From Synechococcus sp. LA31 (GTDB lineage: Bacteria; Cyanobacteriota; Cyanobacteriia; PCC-6307; Cyanobiaceae), in NCBI RefSeq assembly GCF_018502385.1, contig NZ_CP075523.1:682001-746000 (forward strand): a stretch of 64,000 nucleotides of DNA, written 5' to 3'. The stretch's first letter is position 1, and every line of letters begins with the position of its first letter. Positions 45,570 to 55,828 of this stretch are shown piece after piece. The position numbers were made by a program, and so were the translations under genes. The notes beneath the pieces are model-generated. The model searched no databases and was not told the origin of the DNA. It saw only the letters and a list, made by a program, of their open reading frames with translations.

Positions 45570-46774
45570 GCGACGGCCTGTTCTCGATTCAGCCCCTGCA
45601 GCGCCTTGGCCAGCGGCTGCTGCGTCAGTGGCAGCGCCTGCCCTTGATGGATCGGTGGCTCTCCTCTGAGTTGCTCGGTCCGCTGTTGTTTGGTGTCGCT
45701 GCCTTCACGGCAGTGTCGCTGTCGGTGGGGGTGGTGTTCGAGTTGGTACGCAAGGTGGCCGAGGCTGGACTGCCTCCACTGGTGGCCATGCAGGTGCTCG
45801 GTTTACGCCTGCCGGGCTTCTTGGTGCTGTCGTTCCCGATGGCCACGCTGATGGCCACCTTGCTGGCGTTCAGCCGTCTCTCCAGTTCCAGTGAACTCAC
45901 GGCTTTGCGCAGCATCGGTGTACCCACCTGGCGCATGGTGGTGCCAGCCCTGGTGGTGGCCACATTGATGACGCTGCTCACGTTCGTGTTCAACGATGTG
46001 ATTGTTCCAAGCGCCAATGTGGCCGCAGCCGACACGCTGGATTCGGCACTCGGTCGCTCGATTGCGGCGGAGCGCGGCGACAACGTGGTGTATTCCCGTT
46101 ATGCCCAGATCACCACCGTTGATGAAGACGGCAAGGAGCGCACGAACAACGATCTGGCTCAGCTGTTTTATTCCCGCCGCTTCCGCGAGGGCAAGATGTA
46201 TGAGGTCACGCTGGTGGACTTCACCAAGGCAGGTCACCAGCAGCTACTGATTGCCAAAACCGGCGTATGGAACGACGCCCGCAGCATGTGGGAGTTCCGC
46301 GATGGCCGCATCGTGGATATCGACAGCGCCAACAATCGCACCACGTCAGCCGATTTTGATCGCTACTACTACCCCTTTACCAAGGCCCCCCTCGATGTCG
46401 GCAAGTTGCCCAGTGACGCAGCTCAAATGACCGTTGCCCAGGCTTGGCGTGCCGAGCGTTTGCTGGAGCAGGCCGGCGATCGCAAAGAGGCCAGGCGTCT
46501 GCGTGTGCGGATTCAGGAGAAATTTGCGTTCCCTGCGATCTGCCTGGTCTTCGGTTTGATCGGCAGCAGCCTTGGGGTGCGTCCCAACGCCCGCACGAGC
46601 CGTAGTCAGGGCTTCGGAATCAGTGTGTTGCTGATTTTCGGCTACTACCTGATGTCGTTCATCTTCAGCTCACTGGGGATCAAGGGCACTCTGCTTCCCT
46701 TCTTTGCTGCCTGGATGCCGGTGCTGATCGGCTTGAGCGGTGGTTTGGTTCTGTTGCGCCAGGCCAGTCGCTGA
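45566..46774 (+). CDS. LptF/LptG family permease
   Basis: This 402-residue YjgP/YjgQ-family permease has N-terminal membrane segments (about 35-60, 70-95 and 115-140), a periplasmic jellyroll-like domain (about 150-285) and C-terminal segments including [20 protein letters not shown]. Cyanobacteria usually carry a single such gene, so it may form a homodimer with LptB. The start overlaps lptB (ATGA). Confidence 0.9.
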   Translation: MSDGLFSIQPLQRLGQRLLRQWQRLPLMDRWLSSELLGPLLFGVAAFTAVSLSVGVVFELVRKVAEAGLPPLVAMQVLGLRLPGFLVLSFPMATLMATLLAFSRLSSSSELTALRSIGVPTWRMVVPALVVATLMTLLTFVFNDVIVPSANVAAADTLDSALGRSIAAERGDNVVYSRYAQITTVDEDGKERTNNDLAQLFYSRRFREGKMYEVTLVDFTKAGHQQLLIAKTGVWNDARSMWEFRDGRIVDIDSANNRTTSADFDRYYYPFTKAPLDVGKLPSDAAQMTVAQAWRAERLLEQAGDRKEARRLRVRIQEKFAFPAICLVFGLIGSSLGVRPNARTSRSQGFGISVLLIFGYYLMSFIFSSLGIKGTLLPFFAAWMPVLIGLSGGLVLLRQASR

Positions 46775-46838
46775 CGCAATCCTCGCGGCAGACTGGCCCC
46801 ACGGTTCTGCCTTTCCCTTGCCCCCCTCCGCAGCGTTC

Positions 46839-47759
46839 GTGACCGATCCGGTTCTTGCCCTTGGCCTTGGCGCCTTCGCCTTGCTGTTGATCGCTTTACC
46901 TCTGGCGTTCTGGAGCGTGAGTGGCTCCGGCCAGGGGAGCCAGGCTGTGCGTTGGATGGTGGCCGCTGCCAACCTGGCGCTGACGGCTCAACTGGTGTTG
47001 CGTTGGTGGCAGTCGGGCCACTTCCCGATCAGCAACCTTTACGAATCCCTTTGCTTCCTGGCCTGGGCCTGCACCCTCACCCAGCTCTTGGTGGAGCGCA
47101 GCTTTCCCTCGCCCATCGTTGCAGCGGCGGCCACTCCCATGGGCTTGGGTTGTGTGGCCTTTGCCAGCTTCGCCCTGCCGGATCAGCTGCAACAAGCCGC
47201 TCCTCTGGTGCCGGCTCTGCGTTCCAGCTGGCTGGTGATGCATGTGAGCGTGATCATGGTGAGCTATGCGGCCCTGTTGGTGGGCTCGCTGGTGTCGCTC
47301 GCGGTGCTGTTCACCGATCGCGGCCAACAGCTTGAGCTGCGCAGCAGTTCGATCGGTAGCGGCGCCTTTCGCCAAGCCAGCCTGGCCACCAATGCGGGCT
47401 CCGCTGGCAGTTTGCAACTCAGCAGCGCCAGCCTTTCGCTCAGCGAGCAACTGGACAGCCTCAGCTACCGCACGATCACCGTGGGCTTCTTGCTCCTTTC
47501 AATCGGCATCGTGAGCGGTGCTGTGTGGGCGAATGAAGCCTGGGGTAGCTGGTGGAGTTGGGATCCCAAAGAAACCTGGGCGTTGATCTGCTGGCTCGTC
47601 TACGCCGCCTACTTGCACACCCGTCTCAGCCGTGGCTGGCAGGGTCGTAAACCGGCTCTCGTGGCGGTGGCTGGCTTGGTTGTGATTTGCGTCTGCTACA
47701 TCGGCGTGAATCTGCTCGGCATCGGCTTGCATAGCTACGGCTGGTTTCTGAGCGCTTGA
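46839..47759 (+). CDS. Cytochrome c biogenesis protein (CcsA/CcsB-type)
   Basis: This heme-handling membrane protein of the system II cytochrome c maturation pathway (plastid CcsA, Ycf5) attaches heme to apocytochromes in the thylakoid lumen with Ccs1. The 306-residue form has eight or so membrane segments and the WWD heme-binding motif [16 protein letters not shown] near residue 235. The GTG at 46839 is chosen; a TTG at 46818 is possible. A strong terminator follows. Confidence 0.9.
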   Translation: MTDPVLALGLGAFALLLIALPLAFWSVSGSGQGSQAVRWMVAAANLALTAQLVLRWWQSGHFPISNLYESLCFLAWACTLTQLLVERSFPSPIVAAAATPMGLGCVAFASFALPDQLQQAAPLVPALRSSWLVMHVSVIMVSYAALLVGSLVSLAVLFTDRGQQLELRSSSIGSGAFRQASLATNAGSAGSLQLSSASLSLSEQLDSLSYRTITVGFLLLSIGIVSGAVWANEAWGSWWSWDPKETWALICWLVYAAYLHTRLSRGWQGRKPALVAVAGLVVICVCYIGVNLLGIGLHSYGWFLSA

Positions 47760-47773
47760 TGTCCATAACAACG

Positions 47774-47815
47774 AAAAACCCCGAATCGATGCAAGCAGCA
47801 TGGATTCGGGGTTTT
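47774..47815. terminator. Bidirectional terminator between ccs gene and rpe
   Basis: A 13-bp perfect stem, AAAACCCCGAATC (47775-47787) and GATTCGGGGTTTT (47803-47815), encloses a 15-nt loop. A/T runs flank both ends, so it can end transcription from either side. Confidence 0.9.
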
Positions 47816-47859
47816 GTTGCTGTGGCCTGCGGCGCAGGCCTGTCCACGAGCGAGATCGA

Positions 47860-48543
47860 TCAGGCGGCGACAGCCACCGGGCGCTTGCTATTGCGGATGC
47901 CGGTGATTGCATCGGCGTAACTGGGCTGGTTGAACACACCAGAGCCGCTCACGATCGCGTTGGCGCCGGCTTCAATCACCTGCCAGGCGTTCGCGGCCTT
48001 GATGCCGCCATCCACCTCGATCCACGGGTCGAGGCCGCGCTCGTCACACATGCGGCGCAGGTCGCGGATCTTCTGAACTTGGCTCTCGATGAAGCTCTGA
48101 CCGCCGAAGCCGGGGTTCACGCTCATCACCAACACCAGGTCGCACAGCTCAAGGCAGTACTCGAGCGTGTCGATCGGGGTGCCAGGGTTCAGCACGGCGC
48201 CGGCCTTCTTGCCCAGATCTTTGATCTGACCAAGGTTGCGGTGCAGGTGGGTGCAGGCTTCCACTTGCACAGAAATGATGTCGGCTCCGGCCTTGGCGAA
48301 ATCGGCCACGTATTTCTCGGGCTCCACGATCATCAGGTGCACATCCAGAGGCTTCTGGGTCACCGGGCGCAGGGCCTCAACGATCAGGGGGCCGATGGTG
48401 ATGTTGGGCACGAACCGGCCATCCATCACGTCCACGTGAATCCAGTCGGCACCGGCCTGGTCAACCGCACGCACGTCATCACCGAGGCGTGAGAAGTCAG
48501 CCGACAGGATCGACGGTGAGATCACCAGGGGTTTGGTGCTCAT
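47860..48543 (-). CDS. rpe: Ribulose-phosphate 3-epimerase
   Basis: Rpe interconverts xylulose 5-phosphate and ribulose 5-phosphate in the Calvin cycle and pentose phosphate pathway. The 227-residue TIM barrel has [13 protein letters not shown] at the N terminus, [16 protein letters not shown] with metal-binding His and Asp, [30 protein letters not shown], and [11 protein letters not shown] at the C-terminal phosphate site. The ATG at 48543 gives the family start. It is divergent from glpX, another Calvin cycle gene. Confidence 0.97.
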   Translation of the reverse strand: MSTKPLVISPSILSADFSRLGDDVRAVDQAGADWIHVDVMDGRFVPNITIGPLIVEALRPVTQKPLDVHLMIVEPEKYVADFAKAGADIISVQVEACTHLHRNLGQIKDLGKKAGAVLNPGTPIDTLEYCLELCDLVLVMSVNPGFGGQSFIESQVQKIRDLRRMCDERGLDPWIEVDGGIKAANAWQVIEAGANAIVSGSGVFNQPSYADAITGIRNSKRPVAVAA

Positions 48544-48570
48544 GGCAAGGCGTGAGGCGTGGGGAGCACG

Positions 48571-48576
48571 ATTGTA
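48571..48576 (-). promoter_or_regulatory. Candidate -10 box for rpe
   Basis: On the minus strand this reads TACAAT, a good match to TATAAT, 28 nt upstream of the rpe ATG. No convincing -35 box at standard spacing is seen. Confidence 0.4.
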
Positions 48577-48772
48577 GGAATGCACCTTCCAACAGCCTTT
48601 CAAGGCCCGATCGATTCGCGAGGGATCACCGGGGAAGCACTGATACAGTTGGCGGCGCTTCGAGCCTGAGAGGCCTTGGTGGTGCTGGCCGAACCGGCTT
48701 TCAGGCGGTTCTAACGGCAGCGCTCTTCAGTTCCTCTGGGCCCTGACCGTCCTTTCCCTTCGCCGCACCGCC

Positions 48773-49777
48773 GTGGATCGCACCCTGATTCAAGAAATTC
48801 TCGAGGTTGTTGAGCAGGCTGGGATCGCTTCCGCCAAGCTCACCGGCATGGGCCTCAAGAATGAGGCTGACGCCGCCGCTGTTGAAGCGATGCGCGAGCG
48901 GATGTACAAGATCCAGATGCAGGGCCGCATCGTGATCGGTGAGGGCGAGCGCGATGAAGCGCCGATGCTTTACATCGGTGAAGAAGTGGGTAGCGGCACT
49001 GGTCCGGGCGTTGATTTCGCTGTGGACCCCTGCGAAGGCACCAACCTCTGCGCCAACAGCCAGCCCGGCTCGATGGCGGTGCTCGCTGCTTCCGATCGTG
49101 GCGGTCTGTTCAACGCCCCCGACTTCTATATGAAGAAGCTGGCCGCCCCCCCGGCAGCCAAGGGCAAGGTGGACATTCGCAAGTCGGCCACTGAGAACAT
49201 CGAAATCCTCAGCCAGTGCCTTGGCATCCCCAAGGATGAGCTGGTGATCGTGGTGATGGACCGCGCCCGCCACAAGGATCTGATCAAGGAGATCCGTTCC
49301 ACCGGTGCCCGTGTTCAGCCCATTTCTGATGGTGACGTGCAGGCTGCCATTGCCTGTGGTTTTGCCGGTACCGGCACCCACTGCCTGATGGGCATCGGCG
49401 CTGCTCCTGAAGGCGTGATCTCCGCTGCCGCTCTGCGCGCCCTGGGTGGTCACTTCCAGGGTCAGCTGGTGTATGACCCGGCGGTGGCTCAGACCTCTGA
49501 GTGGGAAGGTTTGACCAAGGAAGGCAACCTGGCTCGCCTGGCCGAGATGGGCATCAGCGATCCCGACCGCATCTACGAGGCCGAGGAGCTGGCCTGCGGC
49601 GAAAACGTGGTGTTCGCAGCCACGGGCATCACCGACGGTCTGCTGTTTGACGGCGTGAAGTTCGAGAAGGACTGCACCCGCACCAGCTCCCTGGTGATCA
49701 GCACCCTCGACAACACCGCCCGCTTCACCACCACCGTGCACATCAAGGACGGCGCCCAGAGCATCGCTCTGCGCTGA
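48773..49777 (+). CDS. glpX: Class II fructose-1,6-/sedoheptulose-1,7-bisphosphatase
   Basis: The cyanobacterial GlpX enzyme dephosphorylates both fructose 1,6- and sedoheptulose 1,7-bisphosphate in the Calvin cycle. The 334-residue protein has the metal-site segments [18 protein letters not shown] and [20 protein letters not shown], and [17 protein letters not shown] in the second half. The start is a GTG at 48773. It is divergent from rpe and 81 nt upstream of hemA. Confidence 0.96.
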   Translation: MDRTLIQEILEVVEQAGIASAKLTGMGLKNEADAAAVEAMRERMYKIQMQGRIVIGEGERDEAPMLYIGEEVGSGTGPGVDFAVDPCEGTNLCANSQPGSMAVLAASDRGGLFNAPDFYMKKLAAPPAAKGKVDIRKSATENIEILSQCLGIPKDELVIVVMDRARHKDLIKEIRSTGARVQPISDGDVQAAIACGFAGTGTHCLMGIGAAPEGVISAAALRALGGHFQGQLVYDPAVAQTSEWEGLTKEGNLARLAEMGISDPDRIYEAEELACGENVVFAATGITDGLLFDGVKFEKDCTRTSSLVISTLDNTARFTTTVHIKDGAQSIALR

Positions 49778-49858
49778 TCGTTCAGGCTCAGGCCGGGTCG
49801 CCTTTCAGGCTTCTCGGCCCTTCCCGAGTTCCGTTCTCTCCAGATCAGTTCCGCCTCC

Positions 49859-51163
49859 ATGCACATTGCCGTCGTCGGCCTCAGTCACCGCACGGCCCCG
49901 GTTGAGATCCGGGAGCGGCTCAGCATCGCGGAGCAGTCGATGGAGGAATCGCTGCAACGCCTGCGTGCCAGCGACGATGTGCTGGAGGCATCGATCCTCA
50001 GCACCTGTAATCGGCTGGAGATCTACACCCTGTTGCGCCACCCCGAACAAGGGGTGAGTGCCGTGGGCAGTTTTTTGAGCGATCACTCCGGTCTTGAGGT
50101 TGAGCAGCTCACGCCACACCTCTTCACTTATCACCATGAGGCCGCGGTTGAGCACTTGATGCGGGTGGCTGCAGGCCTTGATTCGCTAGTGCTCGGCGAA
50201 GGACAGATCCTGTCTCAGGTGAAGAAGATGGTGCGCCTGGGCCAGGAACACCGCTCGATCGGTCCGATTCTCAACCGCCTGCTTTCCCAGGCTGTAAGCA
50301 CTGGAAAACGGGTGCGCAGCGAAACAAATCTCGGCACTGGTGCTGTGTCGATCAGTTCCGCTGCCGTGGAGTTGGCACAGCTCAAGGTTGGTCAGGCTCG
50401 TGGTGTCGACGATCTGGTGCCCTTAGACCAGGAGCAGATTGCTGTGGTGGGTGCGGGGCGCATGGCACGCCTGTTGCTGCAACACCTCCAGGCCAAGGGC
50501 GCCCGCGGCGTTGTGTTGCTCAATCGCACGGTGCAGCGCGCTGAACTGATGGCCGCTGATTTCCCTGGCTTGCCGGTGCAGTGCAGGCCGCTTACCGACT
50601 TGGACCATTGCCTCAGCACGTGTTCGCTGGTGTTCACCAGCACTGGCGCTGACGATCCGATCATCACTCCAGATCGATTGGGCCGGCTTAACCGTCGTTC
50701 CTCGCTGATGCTGGTTGATATCGGTGTGCCCCGCAACATCGCCGCCGGTGTGGCTGATCTGAGCGGTGTGGATTCCTACGACGTTGATGACCTCCAGGAA
50801 GTGGTGGCTCGCAACCAGGAAGCCCGCCGCGAGATCGCCGCTGAAGCCGAAGGGATGCTGCGCCAAGAGGGGCGCGATTTCCTGGACTGGTGGGATGGCC
50901 TGGAGGCGGTGCCCGTGGCTAATCGCTTGCGCACCCAGCTGGAGGAGATTCGCGAGCAGGAGCTGCAGAAGGCGCTCAGCCGCATGGGGCCCGATCTCTC
51001 AGCCCGTGAGCGCAAGGTGGTAGAGGCCCTCAGCAAGGGCATCATCAACAAGATCCTGCACACGCCCGTTACCAATTTGCGCTCGCCTCAGCCGCGCCAG
51101 CAGCGCCACCAGGCGATGAAAGTGCTCCAAGACCTGTTCGAGCTTCACGACAGCCAGGAGTGA
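49859..51163 (+). CDS. hemA: Glutamyl-tRNA reductase
   Basis: HemA makes glutamate 1-semialdehyde from glutamyl-tRNA, the first committed step of tetrapyrrole synthesis for chlorophyll, heme and bilins. The 434-residue protein has VGLSHRTAPVEIRERLSI, the catalytic Cys50 in LSTCNRLEIYT, GEGQILSQVK, and the NADPH-binding VVGAGRMARLLL. The C-terminal dimerisation helix ends in the Arg/Gln-rich RSPQPRQQRHQAMK. Confidence 0.97.
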   Translation: MHIAVVGLSHRTAPVEIRERLSIAEQSMEESLQRLRASDDVLEASILSTCNRLEIYTLLRHPEQGVSAVGSFLSDHSGLEVEQLTPHLFTYHHEAAVEHLMRVAAGLDSLVLGEGQILSQVKKMVRLGQEHRSIGPILNRLLSQAVSTGKRVRSETNLGTGAVSISSAAVELAQLKVGQARGVDDLVPLDQEQIAVVGAGRMARLLLQHLQAKGARGVVLLNRTVQRAELMAADFPGLPVQCRPLTDLDHCLSTCSLVFTSTGADDPIITPDRLGRLNRRSSLMLVDIGVPRNIAAGVADLSGVDSYDVDDLQEVVARNQEARREIAAEAEGMLRQEGRDFLDWWDGLEAVPVANRLRTQLEEIREQELQKALSRMGPDLSARERKVVEALSKGIINKILHTPVTNLRSPQPRQQRHQAMKVLQDLFELHDSQE

Positions 51164-51281
51164 TGGTTTGGGGTGGCCCTGCGTCGCGGCCTTTCCGTTT
51201 ACAGCCAATCTGCTCAGAAGGCTTTCGGAGAAGCGCCAGGTTCGCCTACCGTCTTGGCGCCCAAGGCACTAGGGATCAGGC

Positions 51282-52577
51282 ATGAAGCGCGTTCTGGCGA
51301 TCATTCTCGGAGGCGGAGCCGGCACACGCCTGTATCCCCTCACCAAGATGCGCGCCAAGCCTGCTGTGCCTCTGGCTGGCAAGTACCGCCTCATCGATAT
51401 TCCGATCAGCAATTGCATCAACTCCGGCATCAACAAGATGTACGTGTTGACGCAGTTCAACAGCGCGTCGCTGAATCGTCACCTCACCCAGAGCTACAAC
51501 CTCTCTGCAGGTTTCGGACAGGGCTTCGTGGAGGTGCTCGCTGCCCAGCAGACCCCGGAGAGCCCCAGTTGGTTTGAGGGCACGGCTGATGCGGTGCGCA
51601 AATACCAGTGGCTCTTTCAGGAGTGGGACGTGGACCACTACCTGATTCTCTCCGGTGACCAGCTCTACCGGATGGACTACAGCACCTTCGTGGATCACCA
51701 CATCAACAGCGGTGCTGATGTGAGCATTGGGGCCCTGCCCGTCGACGCCCCTCAGGCGGAGGCCTTCGGCCTGATGCACACCAATGAGCACGGCCGTATC
51801 CGGGAGTTCCGCGAGAAGCCCAAGGGTGAGGCTCTCAAGGATATGTGGGTGGACACCTCACGCCTGGGCCTTTCTGCCGAGGAGGCCCTGAAGCGCCCCT
51901 ACCTGGCCTCGATGGGGATCTATGTGTTCAGCCGTGAGACGCTGTTTGACCTCCTGGCCAAGAACCCCACCGCCACAGACTTTGGCAAGGAATTGATCCC
52001 AGAGTCGCTGAAGCGCGGCGACCACCTGCAGAGCTTCCTCTTCGACGACTACTGGGAAGATATCGGCACGATCGGCGCCTTCTATGAAGCCAATTTGGCA
52101 CTCACCGATCAACCCAACCCGGCATTCTCGTTTTACGACGAACAGTTTCCGATCTACACACGCCCCCGCTACTTGCCCCCCAGCAAGCTGCTCGATGCTC
52201 AGGTCACCCAATCGATCATCGGCGAGGGTTCGATGCTTAAGGCCTGCAGCATTCACCACTGTGTGCTTGGCGTACGAACCCGCGTCGAAGACGAGGCTGT
52301 GCTCCAAGACACCCTGGTGATGGGCAGCGATTTCTTCGAATCCAGCGAAGAGAGGGCTGTGCTGCGGGAGCGTGGTGGCATTCCTCTCGGCGTTGGCCGA
52401 GGTACCACGGTGAAGCGTGCCATCCTCGACAAAAACGTGCGCATCGGGCGCGACGTAACGATCGTGAATAAGGACCGCGTCGAGGAATCCGATCGGCCTG
52501 AGCTCGGGTTCTATATCCGCAACGGCATCGTGGTGGTTGTCAAGAACGCCACCATCGCCGATGGCTCGGTGATCTAA
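51282..52577 (+). CDS. glgC: Glucose-1-phosphate adenylyltransferase
   Basis: GlgC makes ADP-glucose for glycogen synthesis; cyanobacterial enzymes are activated by 3-phosphoglycerate. The 431-residue protein has [20 protein letters not shown] at the nucleotide site, [17 protein letters not shown], the [12 protein letters not shown] block, and the C-terminal left-handed helix region ending in [15 protein letters not shown] and [16 protein letters not shown]. It is preceded by 118 nt after hemA and followed by gnd. Confidence 0.97.
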   Translation: MKRVLAIILGGGAGTRLYPLTKMRAKPAVPLAGKYRLIDIPISNCINSGINKMYVLTQFNSASLNRHLTQSYNLSAGFGQGFVEVLAAQQTPESPSWFEGTADAVRKYQWLFQEWDVDHYLILSGDQLYRMDYSTFVDHHINSGADVSIGALPVDAPQAEAFGLMHTNEHGRIREFREKPKGEALKDMWVDTSRLGLSAEEALKRPYLASMGIYVFSRETLFDLLAKNPTATDFGKELIPESLKRGDHLQSFLFDDYWEDIGTIGAFYEANLALTDQPNPAFSFYDEQFPIYTRPRYLPPSKLLDAQVTQSIIGEGSMLKACSIHHCVLGVRTRVEDEAVLQDTLVMGSDFFESSEERAVLRERGGIPLGVGRGTTVKRAILDKNVRIGRDVTIVNKDRVEESDRPELGFYIRNGIVVVVKNATIADGSVI

Positions 52578-52667
52578 CCAACACCCACGTTTCCAGTTGG
52601 CAACGATGGGGCTGCAACCTTTGGCCAGCCTCGCCACACTGGGGCCACCAGCAACGGCAGCGGCGTC

Positions 52668-54083
52668 ATGGACAAGGCCCACTTTGGCCTGATCGGCCTC
52701 GGTGTGATGGGCGAGAACCTTGTGCTCAATGCTGAGCGCAACGGCTTCTCCAGCGTGGTGTACAACCGCACCTACGCCAAAACCGAGGATTTCCTCAAGG
52801 GGCGTGGCGCCGGCAAACAGATCATCGGCGCCACCACACTGGACGACTTCATCAGCAAGCTGCAGCGTCCGCGCCGCATCCTGATGATGATCAAGGCGGG
52901 CGACCCGATCGACGCCATGATCGAGCAGATTTCGCCCCTGCTCGAAGAGGGCGATCTGCTGATCGACGGCGGCAACTCCCTCTACACCGACACAGAACGC
53001 CGCGTCGCTCAGCTGGAGAGCAAGAGCTTCGGCTACATCGGTATGGGGGTTTCAGGCGGTGCTAAGGGCGCCTTGGAGGGCCCGAGCATGATGCCGGGGG
53101 GCACCAAGGCCGCCTACGACGCCATCGAAAGCCTGGTGCGCAAGATGGCCGCCCAGGTCGACGATGGCCCCTGCGTGACCTACATCGGCCCTGGCGGTGC
53201 CGGTCACTTTGTGAAGACCGTGCACAACGGCATTGAATACGGGATCGAGCAGATCCTGGCCGAGGCCTATGACCTGATGAAGCGCAGCGCCGGCATGAAC
53301 GGTGAAGCGATGGCCGATGTGCTGAAGCAGTGGAACGACACCGAGGAGCTGTCGTCGTTCCTGGTGGAGATCACCGAGATCTGTTTGCGCACCAAGGATC
53401 CAGCCGATGGTTCTGATCTGGTGGAGAAGATCGTGGATGCGGCGGGCCAGAAGGGCACCGGCCTGTGGACCGTGGTCAGCGCGCTGGAGATGGGAGTGTC
53501 CGTGCCCACGATCTACGCGGCCCTGAATGCCCGGGTGGTGAGCTCGATGCGGGCTGAACGCTTGGCCTCCGAAGCGTTGTTGCCGCCGCCCGCCTCGCGT
53601 GCCATCGACCTGGGGAGCCCATCCGACGCGATGGCACCGCTGATGGATGCCTGCGTGCTTGCCTGCATCGCCAGCTATGCCCAGGGCATGGCGCTGTTGC
53701 AGGAGGCCTCCAAGCTGCACAACTACAACCTCGACATGTCGGCCATTGGCCAGATCTGGAAAGGGGGCTGCATCATTCGCGCCCGCCTGTTGCAGCGCAT
53801 CCAGAACGCCTACACGGCTAAGTCTGATCTTGCCAATCTGATGGTGGACCCCTGGTTCGCCGATCAGATCCAACGCCGCATCGCCGGGTTGCGCCAAGTG
53901 GTGGCCGGTGCCGCTCAGGCGGGCATTCCCGTGCCGTGTCTGAGCAGCTCCCTCGATTACATCGACAGCTACTTCACCGGTCGGTTGCCCCAGAATCTGG
54001 TGCAGGCGATGCGCGATTGCTTCGGCTCCCACACTTATGAGCGCGTGGATCAGCCCGGCGGTTTCCACACCGAGTGGATGTGA
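52668..54083 (+). CDS. gnd: 6-phosphogluconate dehydrogenase (decarboxylating)
   Basis: Gnd oxidises 6-phosphogluconate to ribulose 5-phosphate with NADPH production, used mainly in the dark. The 471-residue protein has the Rossmann motif GLIGLGVMGENLVLN, IDGGNSLYTDTERR, GVSGGAKGALEGPSMMPGG and GPGGAGHFVKTVHNGIEYG, then the C-terminal helical domain. It is followed directly by pgl. Confidence 0.97.
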   Translation: MDKAHFGLIGLGVMGENLVLNAERNGFSSVVYNRTYAKTEDFLKGRGAGKQIIGATTLDDFISKLQRPRRILMMIKAGDPIDAMIEQISPLLEEGDLLIDGGNSLYTDTERRVAQLESKSFGYIGMGVSGGAKGALEGPSMMPGGTKAAYDAIESLVRKMAAQVDDGPCVTYIGPGGAGHFVKTVHNGIEYGIEQILAEAYDLMKRSAGMNGEAMADVLKQWNDTEELSSFLVEITEICLRTKDPADGSDLVEKIVDAAGQKGTGLWTVVSALEMGVSVPTIYAALNARVVSSMRAERLASEALLPPPASRAIDLGSPSDAMAPLMDACVLACIASYAQGMALLQEASKLHNYNLDMSAIGQIWKGGCIIRARLLQRIQNAYTAKSDLANLMVDPWFADQIQRRIAGLRQVVAGAAQAGIPVPCLSSSLDYIDSYFTGRLPQNLVQAMRDCFGSHTYERVDQPGGFHTEWM

Positions 54084-54097
54084 GTGGGGGCATTCGG

Positions 54098-54823
54098 ATG
54101 ACCCCATCTCCAACCAGCTACACGCTCGAGGTGGCCAGCGATGCCAGCCAGCTGGCACGGGTGTGCGCCGAGCGCATCGCCTCATTGCTTGACCTGGCAC
54201 TCGATCAGCGGGATCGAGCCCATTTGGCCCTTTCAGGCGGCACCACTCCGGCAGCTGCCTATCGGGTGCTCAACCAGGAGCATCTTCCCTGGAACCGGGT
54301 GGATGTTGTGCTCGGTGATGAGCGCTGGGTGCCTCCCACCGACCCCGCCAGCAATGCCCGGATGCTGCGGGACACACTCATGGCCCCCGGTGGCCCTGGC
54401 GCGGATGCGTGTTTTCACCCTGTGCCAACCGAGTTGGAGAACCCAGCGGCGTCGGTGGATGCGTTTGAGCGGTACGTGCGCGGGCTCTGCCCCGGCGATC
54501 CACCCATGTTCGATGTGATGTTGCTCGGTCTCGGTGACGATGGCCATACGGCCTCGTTATTCCCGGGCACCCCCGCCACCGAAGAGCGCACTCGCCTGGT
54601 CACGATTGGTGCTGGCAAGGGTCTGGAGCGCATCAGCCTCACAGCACCGGTGTTGAGCGCCGCCCGGCAGGTGATTTTCCTGGTGAGTGGGGCTGCCAAG
54701 CGACAGGCGCTGCAGCGCCTACTGGATCCAGGGGAGCAACCGCAGCGCACACCCGCCAAGCTGGTGCAACCGCAGGCACCCGTGTTGGTGCTAGCGGACA
54801 CCGAAGCAGCCCAAGGACTCTGA
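54098..54823 (+). CDS. pgl: 6-phosphogluconolactonase
   Basis: Pgl hydrolyses 6-phosphogluconolactone, the step before gnd in the oxidative pentose phosphate pathway. The 241-residue protein has the sugar-phosphate site LALSGGTTPAAAYRVL, the GDERWVPPTDPASNARML block and LGLGDDGHTASLFPGT. The ATG at 54098 is chosen; an in-frame GTG at 54074 would overlap gnd. The stop overlaps the next ATG (TGATG). Confidence 0.95.
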   Translation: MTPSPTSYTLEVASDASQLARVCAERIASLLDLALDQRDRAHLALSGGTTPAAAYRVLNQEHLPWNRVDVVLGDERWVPPTDPASNARMLRDTLMAPGGPGADACFHPVPTELENPAASVDAFERYVRGLCPGDPPMFDVMLLGLGDDGHTASLFPGTPATEERTRLVTIGAGKGLERISLTAPVLSAARQVIFLVSGAAKRQALQRLLDPGEQPQRTPAKLVQPQAPVLVLADTEAAQGL

Positions 54824-55374
54824 TGCTCGCTCCACTGCTCATCGCCAGTGGCGATGGCTTCGCCGGCTGGCAGGCCCTCAATGACACGATCATGGGAGGC
54901 CGTAGCCAGGGGTCGGTGCAAGCCGGCTCTGGCGGACTGCTGATGCAGGCGTTCGTAGAGCCGGAAGGCGGAGGCTTTGTGAGCTGCCGTTCGCCTGTGT
55001 TTGATCCACCCCTGGATCTGTCGGCCTATGGCGCTCTGGAATTGGAGCTCGATGGCGATGGTCGGCGCTACAAACTGGCGTTGGCGTGCCGCGATGGCGT
55101 GGCTGGGCTAACGGAGTTGATTCCTGGTGGTCTTCGCTGGGTGGCTGAGTTCTCAACGCGGCCGGGTGGCACCTCCACCGTGGTGATCCCGTTCAATCGG
55201 CTCACGCCCAGCGTTCGTGCCACACCGGTGGGGCTGCCGGTGCGCTTTGATCCATCTGGTGTAATCCGGCTGCAGATCCTGCATTCCAAATTCGGCGACA
55301 TGGGTGGCCGCAACCCTGGCTTCCGGCCAGGCGAGCTCGAGCTGCTGATCCGATCGATTCACGCGGTGGTTTGA
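54823..55374 (+). CDS. CIA30 family protein (NDUFAF1-like)
   Basis: This 183-residue predicted beta-rich protein of the CIA30 family, related to a mitochondrial complex I assembly factor, has the family opening WQALNDTIMGGRSQGS, a central LELELDGDGRRYKLALAC region and a C-terminal LQILHSKFGD region. In cyanobacteria its role is not established; NDH-1 assembly is possible but only inferred. It is coupled to pgl by a one-base overlap. Confidence 0.85.
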   Translation: MLAPLLIASGDGFAGWQALNDTIMGGRSQGSVQAGSGGLLMQAFVEPEGGGFVSCRSPVFDPPLDLSAYGALELELDGDGRRYKLALACRDGVAGLTELIPGGLRWVAEFSTRPGGTSTVVIPFNRLTPSVRATPVGLPVRFDPSGVIRLQILHSKFGDMGGRNPGFRPGELELLIRSIHAVV

Positions 55375-55387
55375 GAGCACTCGGTTG

Positions 55388-55828
55388 ATGGATGTCTCCG
55401 TGATGAGAGCCGGTGAACCCTGTGATCCCTTGGATGCGTTTCTGGTGGATCTCGCCAAAGCTGCCGATCTCTGCATGAAGCCCCATCTCCATGCACTGCG
55501 CTTCAGCGGAGAGACCCCCGCCACTCTCAGCGAGGGCAGCGATTGCGTGGTATTGATTGAGGCCCGCGACAGCTCAGGTCAGCGCGTTGTGGAGAGCGAT
55601 CTAGAACTGGAGATCTACCGCAGTGGAGACGATCTCAACTTGATGCTCAGTCGATTGAGCGATGAACAAGCTCCGATGTTGTGGCACGGCAGCCATGCGG
55701 TTTGGATGGATCCAGCCAGTGGAGAGCGCTGCGATCGTCCAGCCGATGGCGCACCACTGGAAGCCTTCTGCCGACGGATTCGAGCCTCGCTGGCTGGTGG
55801 TTCTGGAGAAGTTAGCGGTTGGCCGTGA
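55388..55828 (+). CDS. Hypothetical protein
   Basis: This predicted 146-residue soluble protein of unknown family has a [17 protein letters not shown] helix and an [16 protein letters not shown] segment suggesting a compact alpha/beta fold. The ATG at 55388 is used; another Met lies five codons later. The last 17 nt overlap the 3' end of convergent ilvD. It follows the CIA30 gene by 13 nt and may share its transcript. Confidence 0.62.
   Translation: MDVSVMRAGEPCDPLDAFLVDLAKAADLCMKPHLHALRFSGETPATLSEGSDCVVLIEARDSSGQRVVESDLELEIYRSGDDLNLMLSRLSDEQAPMLWHGSHAVWMDPASGERCDRPADGAPLEAFCRRIRASLAGGSGEVSGWP

Noticed and set aside
53052-54200. 382-codon frame opposite gnd
   Set aside because: Antisense shadow of gnd with no family features.
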